From: CAYZXU01 sp964482535
Lineage (GTDB): Bacteria; Desulfobacterota; Desulfobacteria; Desulfobacterales; BuS5
Length of the DNA: 22,766 bases
Assembly (NCBI GenBank): GCA_964482535.1
Contig: CAYZXU010000031.1
Coordinates: 1 to 22,766 of the forward strand
Direction: 5' to 3'
Below are positions 16,100-22,766 of the stretch, one piece after another. The notes under the pieces were generated by a model. That model did not search any database. It saw nothing but the letters and a program-made list of their open reading frames with translations, and was not told the origin of the DNA. Numbering within the stretch: the first letter of the stretch is position 1; each line of letters opens with the position of its first letter. The translations under genes were made by a program, and so were the position numbers.

Positions 16100-16420
16100 T
16101 TATACACAACCGGTAGGTTTGGGCAGACCAGCCATTTTACATGCTCCCTTGCCTGGACCTGACGGAAAAAGTTCATAAATATGTTTTAATTTAAACTTGG
16201 TAACCTTGGAAAGAACACGAACCATGGGAGCAATTCCGTTTTTCTCATAGTACTCCTGAAGGACATTAATCACCATGCGATGTTCTTCATTGAGCTCATC
16301 AATACCTTCCTGGTTTTTTACATACTGTACCCATTCTTCACATTTTCCATCTTCATAACTACCAAGAAAACCGTCCTCATCAACTTCAAAGTTTTTTCCC
16401 TGATGTTCAATTTGAGCCAT
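16100..16420 (-). CDS. dsrC: Dissimilatory sulfite reductase partner protein DsrC
   Basis: DsrC is a small cytoplasmic sulfur carrier. In sulfate reducers it takes the sulfur from sulfite at DsrAB and leaves as a trisulfide to be reduced. The protein has 106 residues from ATG 16420, chosen because AAGGAGGG lies about nine bases upstream; the frame extends to 16453 but that start has no support. The C-terminal arm PGKGACKMAGLPKPTGCV keeps both redox cysteines, Cys94 and the penultimate Cys105, ten residues apart. That identifies true DsrC rather than a TusE with one cysteine. It lies 218 bases after flxA on the same strand, with its own probable promoter and a terminator after it. The neighbouring HdrA/Flx genes make them a candidate electron donor for the trisulfide. 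Confidence 0.95.
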   Translation of the reverse strand: MAQIEHQGKNFEVDEDGFLGSYEDGKCEEWVQYVKNQEGIDELNEEHRMVINVLQEYYEKNGIAPMVRVLSKVTKFKLKHIYELFPSGPGKGACKMAGLPKPTGCV

Positions 16421-16514
16421 TAAAAAAACCCTCCTTAAATTATGTTTCGGCAAACAGCCTGTTTATCGTACATTACTAATTAAATTTTTTATAAAATGAT
16501 TTAACTATTTGATC

Positions 16515-16546
16515 CTCATGCGAAAAATAAATATTTTTCGCATGAG
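16515..16546. promoter_or_regulatory. Perfect 14-bp palindrome at the predicted dsrC transcription start
   Basis: CTCATGCGAAAAAT (16515-16528) and its exact complement ATTTTTCGCATGAG (16533-16546) enclose a 4-base loop. It begins five bases after the candidate dsrC -10. It would therefore form a hairpin at the very 5' end of the mRNA, or act as an operator. No T-run follows on either strand, so it is not a standard terminator. Confidence 0.7.
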
Positions 16547-16551
16547 CACAA

Positions 16552-16578
16552 TTTATATTATCTGTATGCGAATGTCAA
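16552..16578 (-). promoter_or_regulatory. Candidate promoter of dsrC
   Basis: On the minus strand, TTGACA (16573-16578) and TATAAA (16552-16557) are separated by 15 bases, somewhat short. The position between the flxA stop and dsrC, with a ~125-base leader, fits a strong separate promoter for dsrC. Confidence 0.5.
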
Positions 16579-16638
16579 TATGAAAACCTTCACCTTTTGA
16601 TTTTTCTAAAAGAAGCTACTATCAACCCGGATGTCTAT

Positions 16639-17484
16639 TTAATATTCTTTAGGAGTCTTGCTTATTTCAGACAGAGTGAAAACAGGACCATCCTTGCATA
16701 CAAACTCTTTTCCTATGTTACACCTTCCGCACATGCCTATACCGCATTTCATGCGATTTTCCAGAGACATAATAATGTTATCATGGCCATATCCCAACTT
16801 GTCTAATACGGGCTGGGTAAACTTGATCATAATTGGCGGTCCGCAGACAATGGCGTAAGTATCGGCATCTGCAGGGGGTGCTTTTTCTTCTGTAATTGTG
16901 GGTACAAAACCTACATTATATTTCCAGTCAGGGTCATCCGTGCCGTCAACTGTTATATTCATATTAATATCATCACGAGCTTCCCAGGCTGCCAGTTCAT
17001 CTCTGTATAAAAGCATTCCCGGCGACCTTGCACCATAAATTACATGGATATCCTTAAATTTACTGCGGTTGTCAGGATGCAGCATAAATTCAATTGATGA
17101 ACGAAGAGTAGTAAAGGCAAACCCTCCGCCTATTATCACCACATTTTTCCCTTCAAGAATATCCCAGGGATACCAGTTGCCCATTGGGCCCCGTATTCCC
17201 ATAATATCCCCAACTTTCATTGTATGAAGATATGAAGTAACCAGGCCTGCTTTAAATATAGTGAATTTAACAAAACCTTTCTCAGTTGGCGAAGAAGCTA
17301 TGCCGATTGGAATTTCACCTTTGCCGGCAATGGAAAGTTCTGCAAACTGACCTGCTTTGTAGGAAAATTTTTCTTCATCTTCCGGGTTTAAAAAAACAAA
17401 TTTAAATGTCTTAAGGCTCTTATCTTCGGTTTCAGTTATTATCTCATCTATGCGAACCGGATATGGCAAATATGGATTTTGCAC
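16639..17484 (-). CDS. flxA: FlxA-like NAD(P)H/FAD oxidoreductase with C-terminal [2Fe-2S] site
   Basis: This 281-residue cytoplasmic protein is of the ferredoxin-NADP reductase / HydG / PyrK type. It has an N-terminal FAD barrel (about 8-105, AGQFAELSIAG and IPIGIASSP), then an NAD(P)-binding domain with VVIIGGGFAFTTLRS (115-129) and AIVCGPPIMI (211-220). The C-terminal [2Fe-2S] motif is CGIGMCGRCNIGKEFVC (Cys247, 252, 255, 263). It starts with GTG, with GGGGGA about six bases upstream, 24 bases after the stop of the preceding gene. By analogy with FlxA of Desulfovibrio it should exchange hydride with NAD(H) and pass single electrons to the ferredoxin-like subunits. Sulfhydrogenase gamma subunits look alike, but the operon partners favour Flx. 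Confidence 0.88.
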   Translation of the reverse strand: MQNPYLPYPVRIDEIITETEDKSLKTFKFVFLNPEDEEKFSYKAGQFAELSIAGKGEIPIGIASSPTEKGFVKFTIFKAGLVTSYLHTMKVGDIMGIRGPMGNWYPWDILEGKNVVIIGGGFAFTTLRSSIEFMLHPDNRSKFKDIHVIYGARSPGMLLYRDELAAWEARDDINMNITVDGTDDPDWKYNVGFVPTITEEKAPPADADTYAIVCGPPIMIKFTQPVLDKLGYGHDNIIMSLENRMKCGIGMCGRCNIGKEFVCKDGPVFTLSEISKTPKEY

Positions 17485-17508
17485 AATATTCCCCCTTTTT
17501 TTATCTCT

Positions 17509-18561
17509 TTACTGGGCAGGCTCGTAAGAGTTCATCTCGTTGCAAATCCTGCGTATATCAATATTTGCCGGGCAAAGGCGGATACATCTTCCGCATCCGA
17601 CACATTGAATTCCATTATCATACTTATCCAAATAATATTTCAGCTTGTGCATGAAGCGCTGTCTTACTCTGTGCGTCTTTGTGCCTCTGGGGTTATGCCC
17701 TGAACCATGAAGGGTAAATAATGGGAACATGCAACTGTCCCAGCAACGGAAACGCTCACCCGACTTTCCATGAGTTTCATCCTGAATGTCAAAACACCAG
17801 CATGTAGGACAAACATAGGTACAGGTTCCGCAGTTAATACATGCAAAAGCAAAATTTTCCCAAAAAGGCGCTTCATACATCTCAAGTATTGTACGTTTTT
17901 TAATATTATCTATGGAAACAGAAGATGTAATTTTTTCTTCAGCATCCTTTTTCATAGATTCAATTAAAGCGTCTGCCTTATCGGCATCGGTTTCTGTGCT
18001 CCAGCCCGCTGTTTTTAACAGAGCATCCCCTTTTGCCGTAATGCTCTTTGCAATATAATGATCGCCTGCATCAACAAGCAGCACATCAAGACCATCTTCA
18101 TTAAAAGGCCCGTTTCCTGCTGTTGTGCAAAAACATGTACTGGCGGGTTCACTGCAACCAAGCCCCACAAAGGTTGTTGCTTCATAAAAGTTTATCCAGT
18201 AAGGATCCTTATACTCAGGATTATCGAAATTAGGTCTTACCAGTAGAAAAGCGGCTGCATCGCATGGTCTGATACCAAAAACAGCCCGCGGTGAATAATC
18301 AGTATCAACCTCTTTCATCACATGATGATTTTCTTTGCTTTCATCAAGTGAATATTCCATCATTGCCTCAGACTGAGGAAAGGTTATTGATTTAGGCGAC
18401 ATCCGGGTATTTAATAAATTTAAATCCAGCTGTTCACCTTTTTCAAGTTCCTTGAAATTGTGCATATTCCCGTCTGCAACAGGACCAAATAAACGATATG
18501 AGCTTGTTAGACTCTCAAGCCCACCGGTCCATTCTTTTTTATCAATTTTTACGACCTTCAT
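17509..18561 (-). CDS. flxB: FlxB-like dicluster ferredoxin (hydrogenase/sulfur reductase beta type)
   Basis: This 350-residue iron-sulfur protein resembles beta subunits of sulfhydrogenases, including the RAVFGIRPCDAAAFLL segment (92-107) and FVGLGCSEPASTCFC (131-145). Two [4Fe-4S] motifs follow: CINCGTCTYVC (Cys241, 244, 247, 251) with CPTCWC after it, and CVGCGRCIRLC (Cys320, 323, 326, 330). It is cytoplasmic, with no signal peptide. AAGGGA lies seven bases before the ATG. It sits between flxC and flxA in the operon and is the likely wire between FlxA and the remaining subunits. The gap to flxC is 66 bases and contains a small hairpin, GCCTG-TATT-CAGGC (18590-18603), perhaps for RNA processing. 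Confidence 0.87.
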   Translation of the reverse strand: MKVVKIDKKEWTGGLESLTSSYRLFGPVADGNMHNFKELEKGEQLDLNLLNTRMSPKSITFPQSEAMMEYSLDESKENHHVMKEVDTDYSPRAVFGIRPCDAAAFLLVRPNFDNPEYKDPYWINFYEATTFVGLGCSEPASTCFCTTAGNGPFNEDGLDVLLVDAGDHYIAKSITAKGDALLKTAGWSTETDADKADALIESMKKDAEEKITSSVSIDNIKKRTILEMYEAPFWENFAFACINCGTCTYVCPTCWCFDIQDETHGKSGERFRCWDSCMFPLFTLHGSGHNPRGTKTHRVRQRFMHKLKYYLDKYDNGIQCVGCGRCIRLCPANIDIRRICNEMNSYEPAQ

Positions 18562-18627
18562 ATCATTTCCCTTATAGAAACTGTTTCTTGCCTGTATTCA
18601 GGCCCAATAATATCCTGGATAATTTTT

Positions 18628-19575
18628 TTACTTAATAAAATTATCCGGATCATCAGGTTTAAATGTATCAAGGGGCGGACGTTGATCTATAGTAAGTCCT
18701 GCTTCCCATCCGTAAAGTTCATAACATTCCTTTTCAAGCTTCTTCGTAAATGTTCTGACTTTAATATCCATTGGACACGCACGCTCACATGCTCCGCAAT
18801 CCGTGCATCTTCCTGCACAATGGTAAGCTCTAAGAAAATGAAATGTTCTTATATCTGTCGGGTCAGAACTTTTGCCTACCCACTGGGGACGGGACTCGTC
18901 AACAAAACAGGTGGGACAGTAGCATAAAGGACAGGCATCTCTGCATGCATAACATCTTATACAGGTTGAAAGCATATCCTCAAAATAATTCCATTTATCC
19001 CCTGGCGACATATCCTCAACTTTGCGAACATCTTCATATCTGTCCACATCGGTCTGTTCTTCCACCATTTCCCCTGCAAGTTCATCATATAAAACAGGAT
19101 TGCGGTGAACACATATTGCACAGTTCTCCTGCAATACGTCTTTTTTGATAAGGGATTCCTCAAACCCGTCACCGGAAACAATGATCTTGTCGCCCTCTTC
19201 TTTGACCTGCTTTATCTCTTTATCAAACATGGAGTTGATCCTGGATTTATCTATCATACCCTTACATGGAACTCCGATAATAAAAAGCCGGTCACGCTCT
19301 ATCTTGTTTTCGATTATATGATTGACGATATTCCTGGAATCACAGCCCTTGGCAATAATACCTATTTTTTCTTTTCGACCTGTTAAATAGTTCGTTAGGT
19401 TGACTCCGCAGTTACTGTCCCATACAAGATCTTTCACATCTTCAGGCTTTGTTATAAAACACGGATTGTTCATCATGGGTATTGTCCCATTCCGAAACCC
19501 GATTATCATATCCACCTTTTCTTCTTTTAAAAGCTTTTCCGATATTTCTTTTATCTTATCAATATATCCTAACAT
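18628..19575 (-). CDS. flxC: FlxC-like 4Fe-4S protein (FrhB/FdhB-related)
   Basis: This 315-residue iron-sulfur protein resembles beta subunits of coenzyme F420-dependent hydrogenases and dehydrogenases. The KIGIIAKGCDSRNIVNHI (about 70-87) and LFIIGVPCKGMID (97-109) segments are typical, as is the ENCAICVHRNPVLYD pair (Cys152, 155). Two [4Fe-4S] motifs lie in the C-terminal half: CIRCYACRDAC (Cys205, 208, 211, 215) followed by PLCYCPTC, and CTDCGACERAC (Cys257, 260, 263, 267). The ATG is one base past the stop of the selenoprotein gene, so translation is probably coupled to full read-through of that UGA. I see no CCG (HdrB-type) motif in it. Confidence 0.85.
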   Translation of the reverse strand: MLGYIDKIKEISEKLLKEEKVDMIIGFRNGTIPMMNNPCFITKPEDVKDLVWDSNCGVNLTNYLTGRKEKIGIIAKGCDSRNIVNHIIENKIERDRLFIIGVPCKGMIDKSRINSMFDKEIKQVKEEGDKIIVSGDGFEESLIKKDVLQENCAICVHRNPVLYDELAGEMVEEQTDVDRYEDVRKVEDMSPGDKWNYFEDMLSTCIRCYACRDACPLCYCPTCFVDESRPQWVGKSSDPTDIRTFHFLRAYHCAGRCTDCGACERACPMDIKVRTFTKKLEKECYELYGWEAGLTIDQRPPLDTFKPDDPDNFIK

Positions 19576-19576
19576 G

Positions 19577-20008
19577 TTAAGCTACCTTGGCTTCTTTTTT
19601 TACAAAGTTATTAATCGGCCCTAATTTTTTAACAGATTCAGTGACCTGTTTAACCACTTCTACAAATTTTGTGGCTTCCGCAGAGGAAATCCATGAAAAA
19701 TGAAGACGGCCGGGCTCAATCCCCATATGCTCCATAAGGCTGTTTAAAAGAGCAAATTTTCTGCGAGCAAAATAATTACCTTCCAGGTAATGACATTCTC
19801 CGGGATGTCACCCGGATACCCAGACACCGTCAGCTCCCTGACGAAAAGCCGACAGAATAAATTTCGGACTTATACGACCTGAGCATGGGACTCTTATTAC
19901 CCTGATATTAGAAGGATACTGCATCCTGCTAACACCTGCCAGGTCAGCAGCTCCATAACTGCACCAGTTACATAAAAAACTAACTATTTTTGGTTCCCAT
20001 TCGGACAT
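19577..20008 (-). CDS. flxD: Selenocysteine-containing MvhD/FlxD electron-transfer subunit
   Basis: MvhD/FlxD is the [2Fe-2S] subunit that passes electrons to HdrA. Here the frame begins at ATG 20008 (AGGAG eight bases upstream) and runs 66 codons to a TGA at 19808-19810. Continuing in the same frame gives a further 76 residues to TAA at 19577. The join reads GVWVSG-U-HPGECHYLEGNYFARRKF, exactly matching the family's GCHPGDCHY with U67 for the first Cys. The continuation keeps family character, including HMGIEPGRLHFSWISSAEATKF. Other conserved cysteines are Cys13 and Cys16 (FLCNWCSY), Cys42 (RVPCSGR) and Cys72. A hairpin at 19775-19791 suits a bacterial SECIS. Read as selenocysteine the protein has 143 residues, a normal length. 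A nonsense mutation is unlikely given the exact position. Related archaeal VhuD proteins are known selenoproteins. Confidence 0.9.
19775..19791 (-). promoter_or_regulatory. Putative bacterial SECIS hairpin
   Basis: Sixteen bases after the in-frame UGA the mRNA can form a 6-bp stem (AUUACC with GGUAAU) closed by a 5-base loop UGGAA with guanines next to the start of the loop. Distance and loop guanines fit the loose bacterial SECIS pattern recognised by SelB. Confidence 0.65.
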
Positions 20009-20063
20009 TGCAATGACTCCTTTTTTTAAAACTTTTCGTATCTAAACGAAAAATTTAAATATT

Positions 20064-22766
20064 TCATACAGCTTCGTTCACAGCAAAAATTTGCGCAAAG
20101 ATCTGGTTATTATCAAAACCTTTAAGATGAAGCGCTCCTGATCTACAGGATGCGACACACAGACCACATCCCTTACACAAAACAGGATTGATCTGCGCCT
20201 TGCCTGTAAATGGACCTTCCTGGACAAAAGAAGGCGCTGAATAAGGACAGATTGATACACAGACACCGCAGGAACTGCAGTTGGCAGGATTAACCATTGC
20301 CACAGTACCGCTTGTATTTATATTTTTCTTTGCCAGCAAAGTCACTGCCCTTGCTGCGGCAGCCTTTCCCTGTGCAATTGATTCATCAACAGGCTTGGGA
20401 TAATGAGCCATACCGCAAAGAAAAACGCCGTCTGTTGCAAATTCAGTTGGTCCAAGTTTGGCATGTTTTTCAATATAAAATCCATCGTCATTTACCGGAA
20501 CCTTGAAAAAATTTGCAAGCCTTGAATCCTTATTAGGTATAATCGCAGTGGCAAGGGTTAAAAGATCTGCTTCAATCTCAACCGGCAGACCAAGCACATG
20601 GTCCACAATCTTGATTACAAGTTTACCATCGGTTAATTCAACAACGGGTTTCCTTTCAAGAGAATACCTGATAAATATAACTCCGGCTTCTCTTGCCTCT
20701 TTATAAATATATTCACGTTCCCCGTATGTTCTTATATCCCTGTAGAGGATATAAACATTCATATCAGGATTTTTTTGTTTTAATTCAAGGGCACTGTCAA
20801 TGGAGTGTGTACAGCAGACTCTTGAACAGTAAGGCCTTTCAGAATCCCTTGATCCAACACACTGGATAAATACCGCATTTTCAAGTTCGCTTAAAGAAGG
20901 ATCTTTTTCTATAAACTTCCTGTCAAGCTCAAGGCTTGTCAAAATACGTTGATCCTTGCCATAGCTGTATTCATCCGGCATATAAGGCGTTGCTCCCGTG
21001 GCAATTACAGCCACGCCATGTTCAAGCGTTTTCTCTGTCTTTTCCTGGCCCTCAGTGGTTAAAATTGATTTAAAATTACCCACAAAACCTTCAACATTGC
21101 TTAAACTTGTATTCAGATGAACATGGATGCTCTCATTATTTTCAACCTGCTCAATAATGCCGGCAAGCTCTTTTTGAACATCTTCACCTTTATATGTTTT
21201 GAAAATATTTAAAGCCTGACCGCCGAGTCTTGAGCTCTGTTCCACGATATGTGTTTCATACCCCTGCAAGGCAAGACTTTTTGCTGTTGCCATCCCTGAT
21301 ATTCCGCCTCCAATCACAAGAGCCCTCTGGTCAACCTGAAGTTCGGCTTCTTCAAGAGGTTCCATTAAAGCAACTTTTGCAATCGCCATTCTAACAAGAT
21401 CTTTGGCCTTGTCAGTTGCAAGATCAGGATTATTCTTGTGCACCCAGGAATCCTGATTACGAATATTGGTCATTTCAAAGAGATATTTATTCAGACCTGC
21501 GTTTATCAGAGTTTCCTGGAACAGGGGCTCATGGGTTTTAGGCGTACATGCTGCTACAACAACCCTGTTTAATTTTTTTTCCTTTATAATCTGCACCATG
21601 TTGTCCTGGGTATCCTGGGAGCATGAGTACAGGTTATCGGTAACATATTCGACATAGGGGAGTGAAGCTGCATAATCTCTAACTGACTCAACATCCACAA
21701 CTCCAGCAATATTGGTCCCGCATTTGCATACAAATACGCCGATTTTGGGTGAATCGCCGGATACATCAATTTCAACAACAGGCTCAGGGACTTTGGTAAG
21801 AGTATTACGTGCCTCGCTCAGTATTTCTCCAGCAGCCGCAGCAGCAGCGCTGGAATCTACTACGGCCTGTGGAATATCCTTTGGTCCCTGAAAAGCTCCA
21901 CAAACAAATATTCCATCTCTTGAAGTTGCAACAGGCTCAAAAGTTGAAGTTTCGGAAAAGTTGCCTTTTGTTAGTTTAACGTCGAGAGAATCAGCCAGTT
22001 CAATCAGTTCAGGGGGTGTCTGAAGCCCCACTGACAAAACTACCATATCGTATGTTTCATTTATTATTTTACCATCTTCATCTACATAACGGAGTTCAAG
22101 GTCATCCGTTCCGGCAATGGGATTTACAGTATGAACACGGCTTCTTATAAAACGAACACCCTTTTCTTTGGCATTGTTGTAAAAAGTCTCAAAATCCTTG
22201 CCATGGGTACGCATATCCATGAAAAATATTGAACAGTCAAGATCATCACCTGAATGCTCTTTGGCTATAACAGCCTCTTTAATGGCATACATACAGCATA
22301 CCGAGGAACAGTATGCATTATCACAGCGGTTCAGATCCCTGGAACCAACACATTGAAACCATGCTATCTTCTTGGGTTCCTTCTTGTCGGACAATCTTGT
22401 TAAATGCCCGGCTGTCGGTCCTGAAGCTGAAAGGATTCTTTCAAATTCCATGGCTGTTATGACATTGGGATGATTTGCATAACCATATGCATCAAGTCCT
22501 GAAGGATCAAAAGGCTTAAACCCTGGTGAAAGAATTATTGAACCGACATTAAGGGTCAAATTTTCTTCTTTTTGATCAAAATCGATAGCATCTGCCGGAC
22601 AGAATTTTTTACATGCCCCGCATTTTCCTTTTTTAAAATAGATACAATTATCAGGGTCTATGCTGTATTTCAAAGGCACAGCCTGGGGGTATTCAACATA
22701 GATGGCCTTGCGCTTTATCAGCCCTGCATTATATGTGTCCACAACTTTTTTAGGACACTTTTCTGC
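20064..22766 (-). CDS. hdrA: Tandem HdrA-HdrA flavoprotein (5' partial)
   Basis: HdrA is the FAD-bearing, electron-bifurcating core of heterodisulfide reductase-type complexes. The frame is open to the right edge; the codons before the GTG at 22742 read AEKCPKKV, itself typical HdrA sequence, so the N-terminus is missing. Numbering from that GTG, residues 1-310 are the second half of one HdrA. They carry NAGLIKRKAIYVEYPQAVP, a cluster motif (Cys33, 41, 44, 48) and CVGSRDLNRCDNAYCSSVCC. Residues ~332-890 are a complete second HdrA: IGVFVCKCGTNI, VIGGGISGMATA (FAD, 475-486), CVGSRDSERPYCSRVCC, and two C-terminal [4Fe-4S] motifs (Cys822, 825, 828, 832; Cys856, 859, 862, 866). FlxD follows after 55 bases. 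Cysteine, not selenocysteine, is seen at the visible HdrA positions. The double architecture is clear; its mechanism is inference. Confidence 0.9.
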   Translation of the reverse strand, partial: AEKCPKKVVDTYNAGLIKRKAIYVEYPQAVPLKYSIDPDNCIYFKKGKCGACKKFCPADAIDFDQKEENLTLNVGSIILSPGFKPFDPSGLDAYGYANHPNVITAMEFERILSASGPTAGHLTRLSDKKEPKKIAWFQCVGSRDLNRCDNAYCSSVCCMYAIKEAVIAKEHSGDDLDCSIFFMDMRTHGKDFETFYNNAKEKGVRFIRSRVHTVNPIAGTDDLELRYVDEDGKIINETYDMVVLSVGLQTPPELIELADSLDVKLTKGNFSETSTFEPVATSRDGIFVCGAFQGPKDIPQAVVDSSAAAAAAGEILSEARNTLTKVPEPVVEIDVSGDSPKIGVFVCKCGTNIAGVVDVESVRDYAASLPYVEYVTDNLYSCSQDTQDNMVQIIKEKKLNRVVVAACTPKTHEPLFQETLINAGLNKYLFEMTNIRNQDSWVHKNNPDLATDKAKDLVRMAIAKVALMEPLEEAELQVDQRALVIGGGISGMATAKSLALQGYETHIVEQSSRLGGQALNIFKTYKGEDVQKELAGIIEQVENNESIHVHLNTSLSNVEGFVGNFKSILTTEGQEKTEKTLEHGVAVIATGATPYMPDEYSYGKDQRILTSLELDRKFIEKDPSLSELENAVFIQCVGSRDSERPYCSRVCCTHSIDSALELKQKNPDMNVYILYRDIRTYGEREYIYKEAREAGVIFIRYSLERKPVVELTDGKLVIKIVDHVLGLPVEIEADLLTLATAIIPNKDSRLANFFKVPVNDDGFYIEKHAKLGPTEFATDGVFLCGMAHYPKPVDESIAQGKAAAARAVTLLAKKNINTSGTVAMVNPANCSSCGVCVSICPYSAPSFVQEGPFTGKAQINPVLCKGCGLCVASCRSGALHLKGFDNNQIFAQIFAVNEAV

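Noticed and set aside
16421..16453. Longer DsrC start at 16453
   Set aside because: The extra 11 residues overlap the strong AAGGAGGG site that serves the ATG at 16420.
16515..16546. Palindrome as an intrinsic terminator of the flx operon
   Set aside because: The stem is perfect but AT-rich in its inner half and no T-run follows on the minus strand; its position fits the start of dsrC better.
19808..20008. A truncated 66-residue MvhD fragment or pseudogene ending at TGA
   Set aside because: The stop falls exactly at a conserved Cys, the frame stays open with family sequence to a natural TAA, and a SECIS-like hairpin follows; selenocysteine explains all of it.
22740..22742. GTG at 22742 as the true start of HdrA
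   Set aside because: The frame continues upstream to the window edge with conserved HdrA sequence (CPKKV), so the gene is cut by the window.

Overview
The window looks like a chromosomal segment from an anaerobic, sulfate-reducing member of the Desulfobacterota (Desulfobacteraceae-like). The inference rests on a DsrC with both C-terminal cysteines, an HdrA/Flx-type flavin electron-transfer operon, an AhbA-type siroheme decarboxylase subunit (alternative heme route) and a selenium-utilisation cluster. I see no rRNA, tRNA, insertion sequence, phage gene or CRISPR array. Genes are AT-rich, although the first ~2.6 kb looks visibly richer in GC.

Layout. (1) 1-4972, plus strand: a selenium/sulfur-anion region. 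A 5'-truncated YedE-like membrane protein is followed closely by a TusA/SirA-like protein, a DUF3343 (putative Se/S carrier) protein, a stand-alone NAD(P)HX-dehydratase-like protein, an OprP-like porin and a TauE/SafE permease. (2) 5067-8785, plus strand: an OleD/3-beta-HSD-like reductase, ptsH-ptsI and smpB. (3) 8787-11917, minus strand: gatB followed by a secreted FG-GAP/VCBS-like protein that converges on smpB with a 1-base gap. (4) 12182-14233, plus strand: an unusual CheX-CheX-SpoA(FliN) fusion and a nitroreductase. (5) 14323-16030, minus strand: yjbQ, ahbA and a nitrilase-superfamily hydrolase. (6) 16100-22766, minus strand: a 5'-truncated tandem HdrA, a selenocysteine-containing MvhD/FlxD, FlxC, FlxB, FlxA, then dsrC with its own probable promoter.

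How they fit together. FlxA (NAD(P)H/FAD), FlxB and FlxC (ferredoxin-like), FlxD and HdrA match the parts of a flavin-based electron bifurcation or confurcation complex linking pyridine nucleotide, ferredoxin and a disulfide-type acceptor. No HdrB or HdrC is visible, and the next gene downstream is dsrC, whose trisulfide form is a candidate acceptor. The FlxD gene carries an in-frame UGA exactly where the family has a conserved cysteine, with a SECIS-like hairpin just after it. The same 23-kb window carries selenium-metabolism genes at its other end, so the genome probably decodes UGA as selenocysteine.

Most notable: the selenoprotein FlxD, the tandem HdrA plus dsrC arrangement, the CheX-CheX-SQDDIDAL-SpoA protein, and a perfect 14-bp palindrome placed at the predicted dsrC transcription start.
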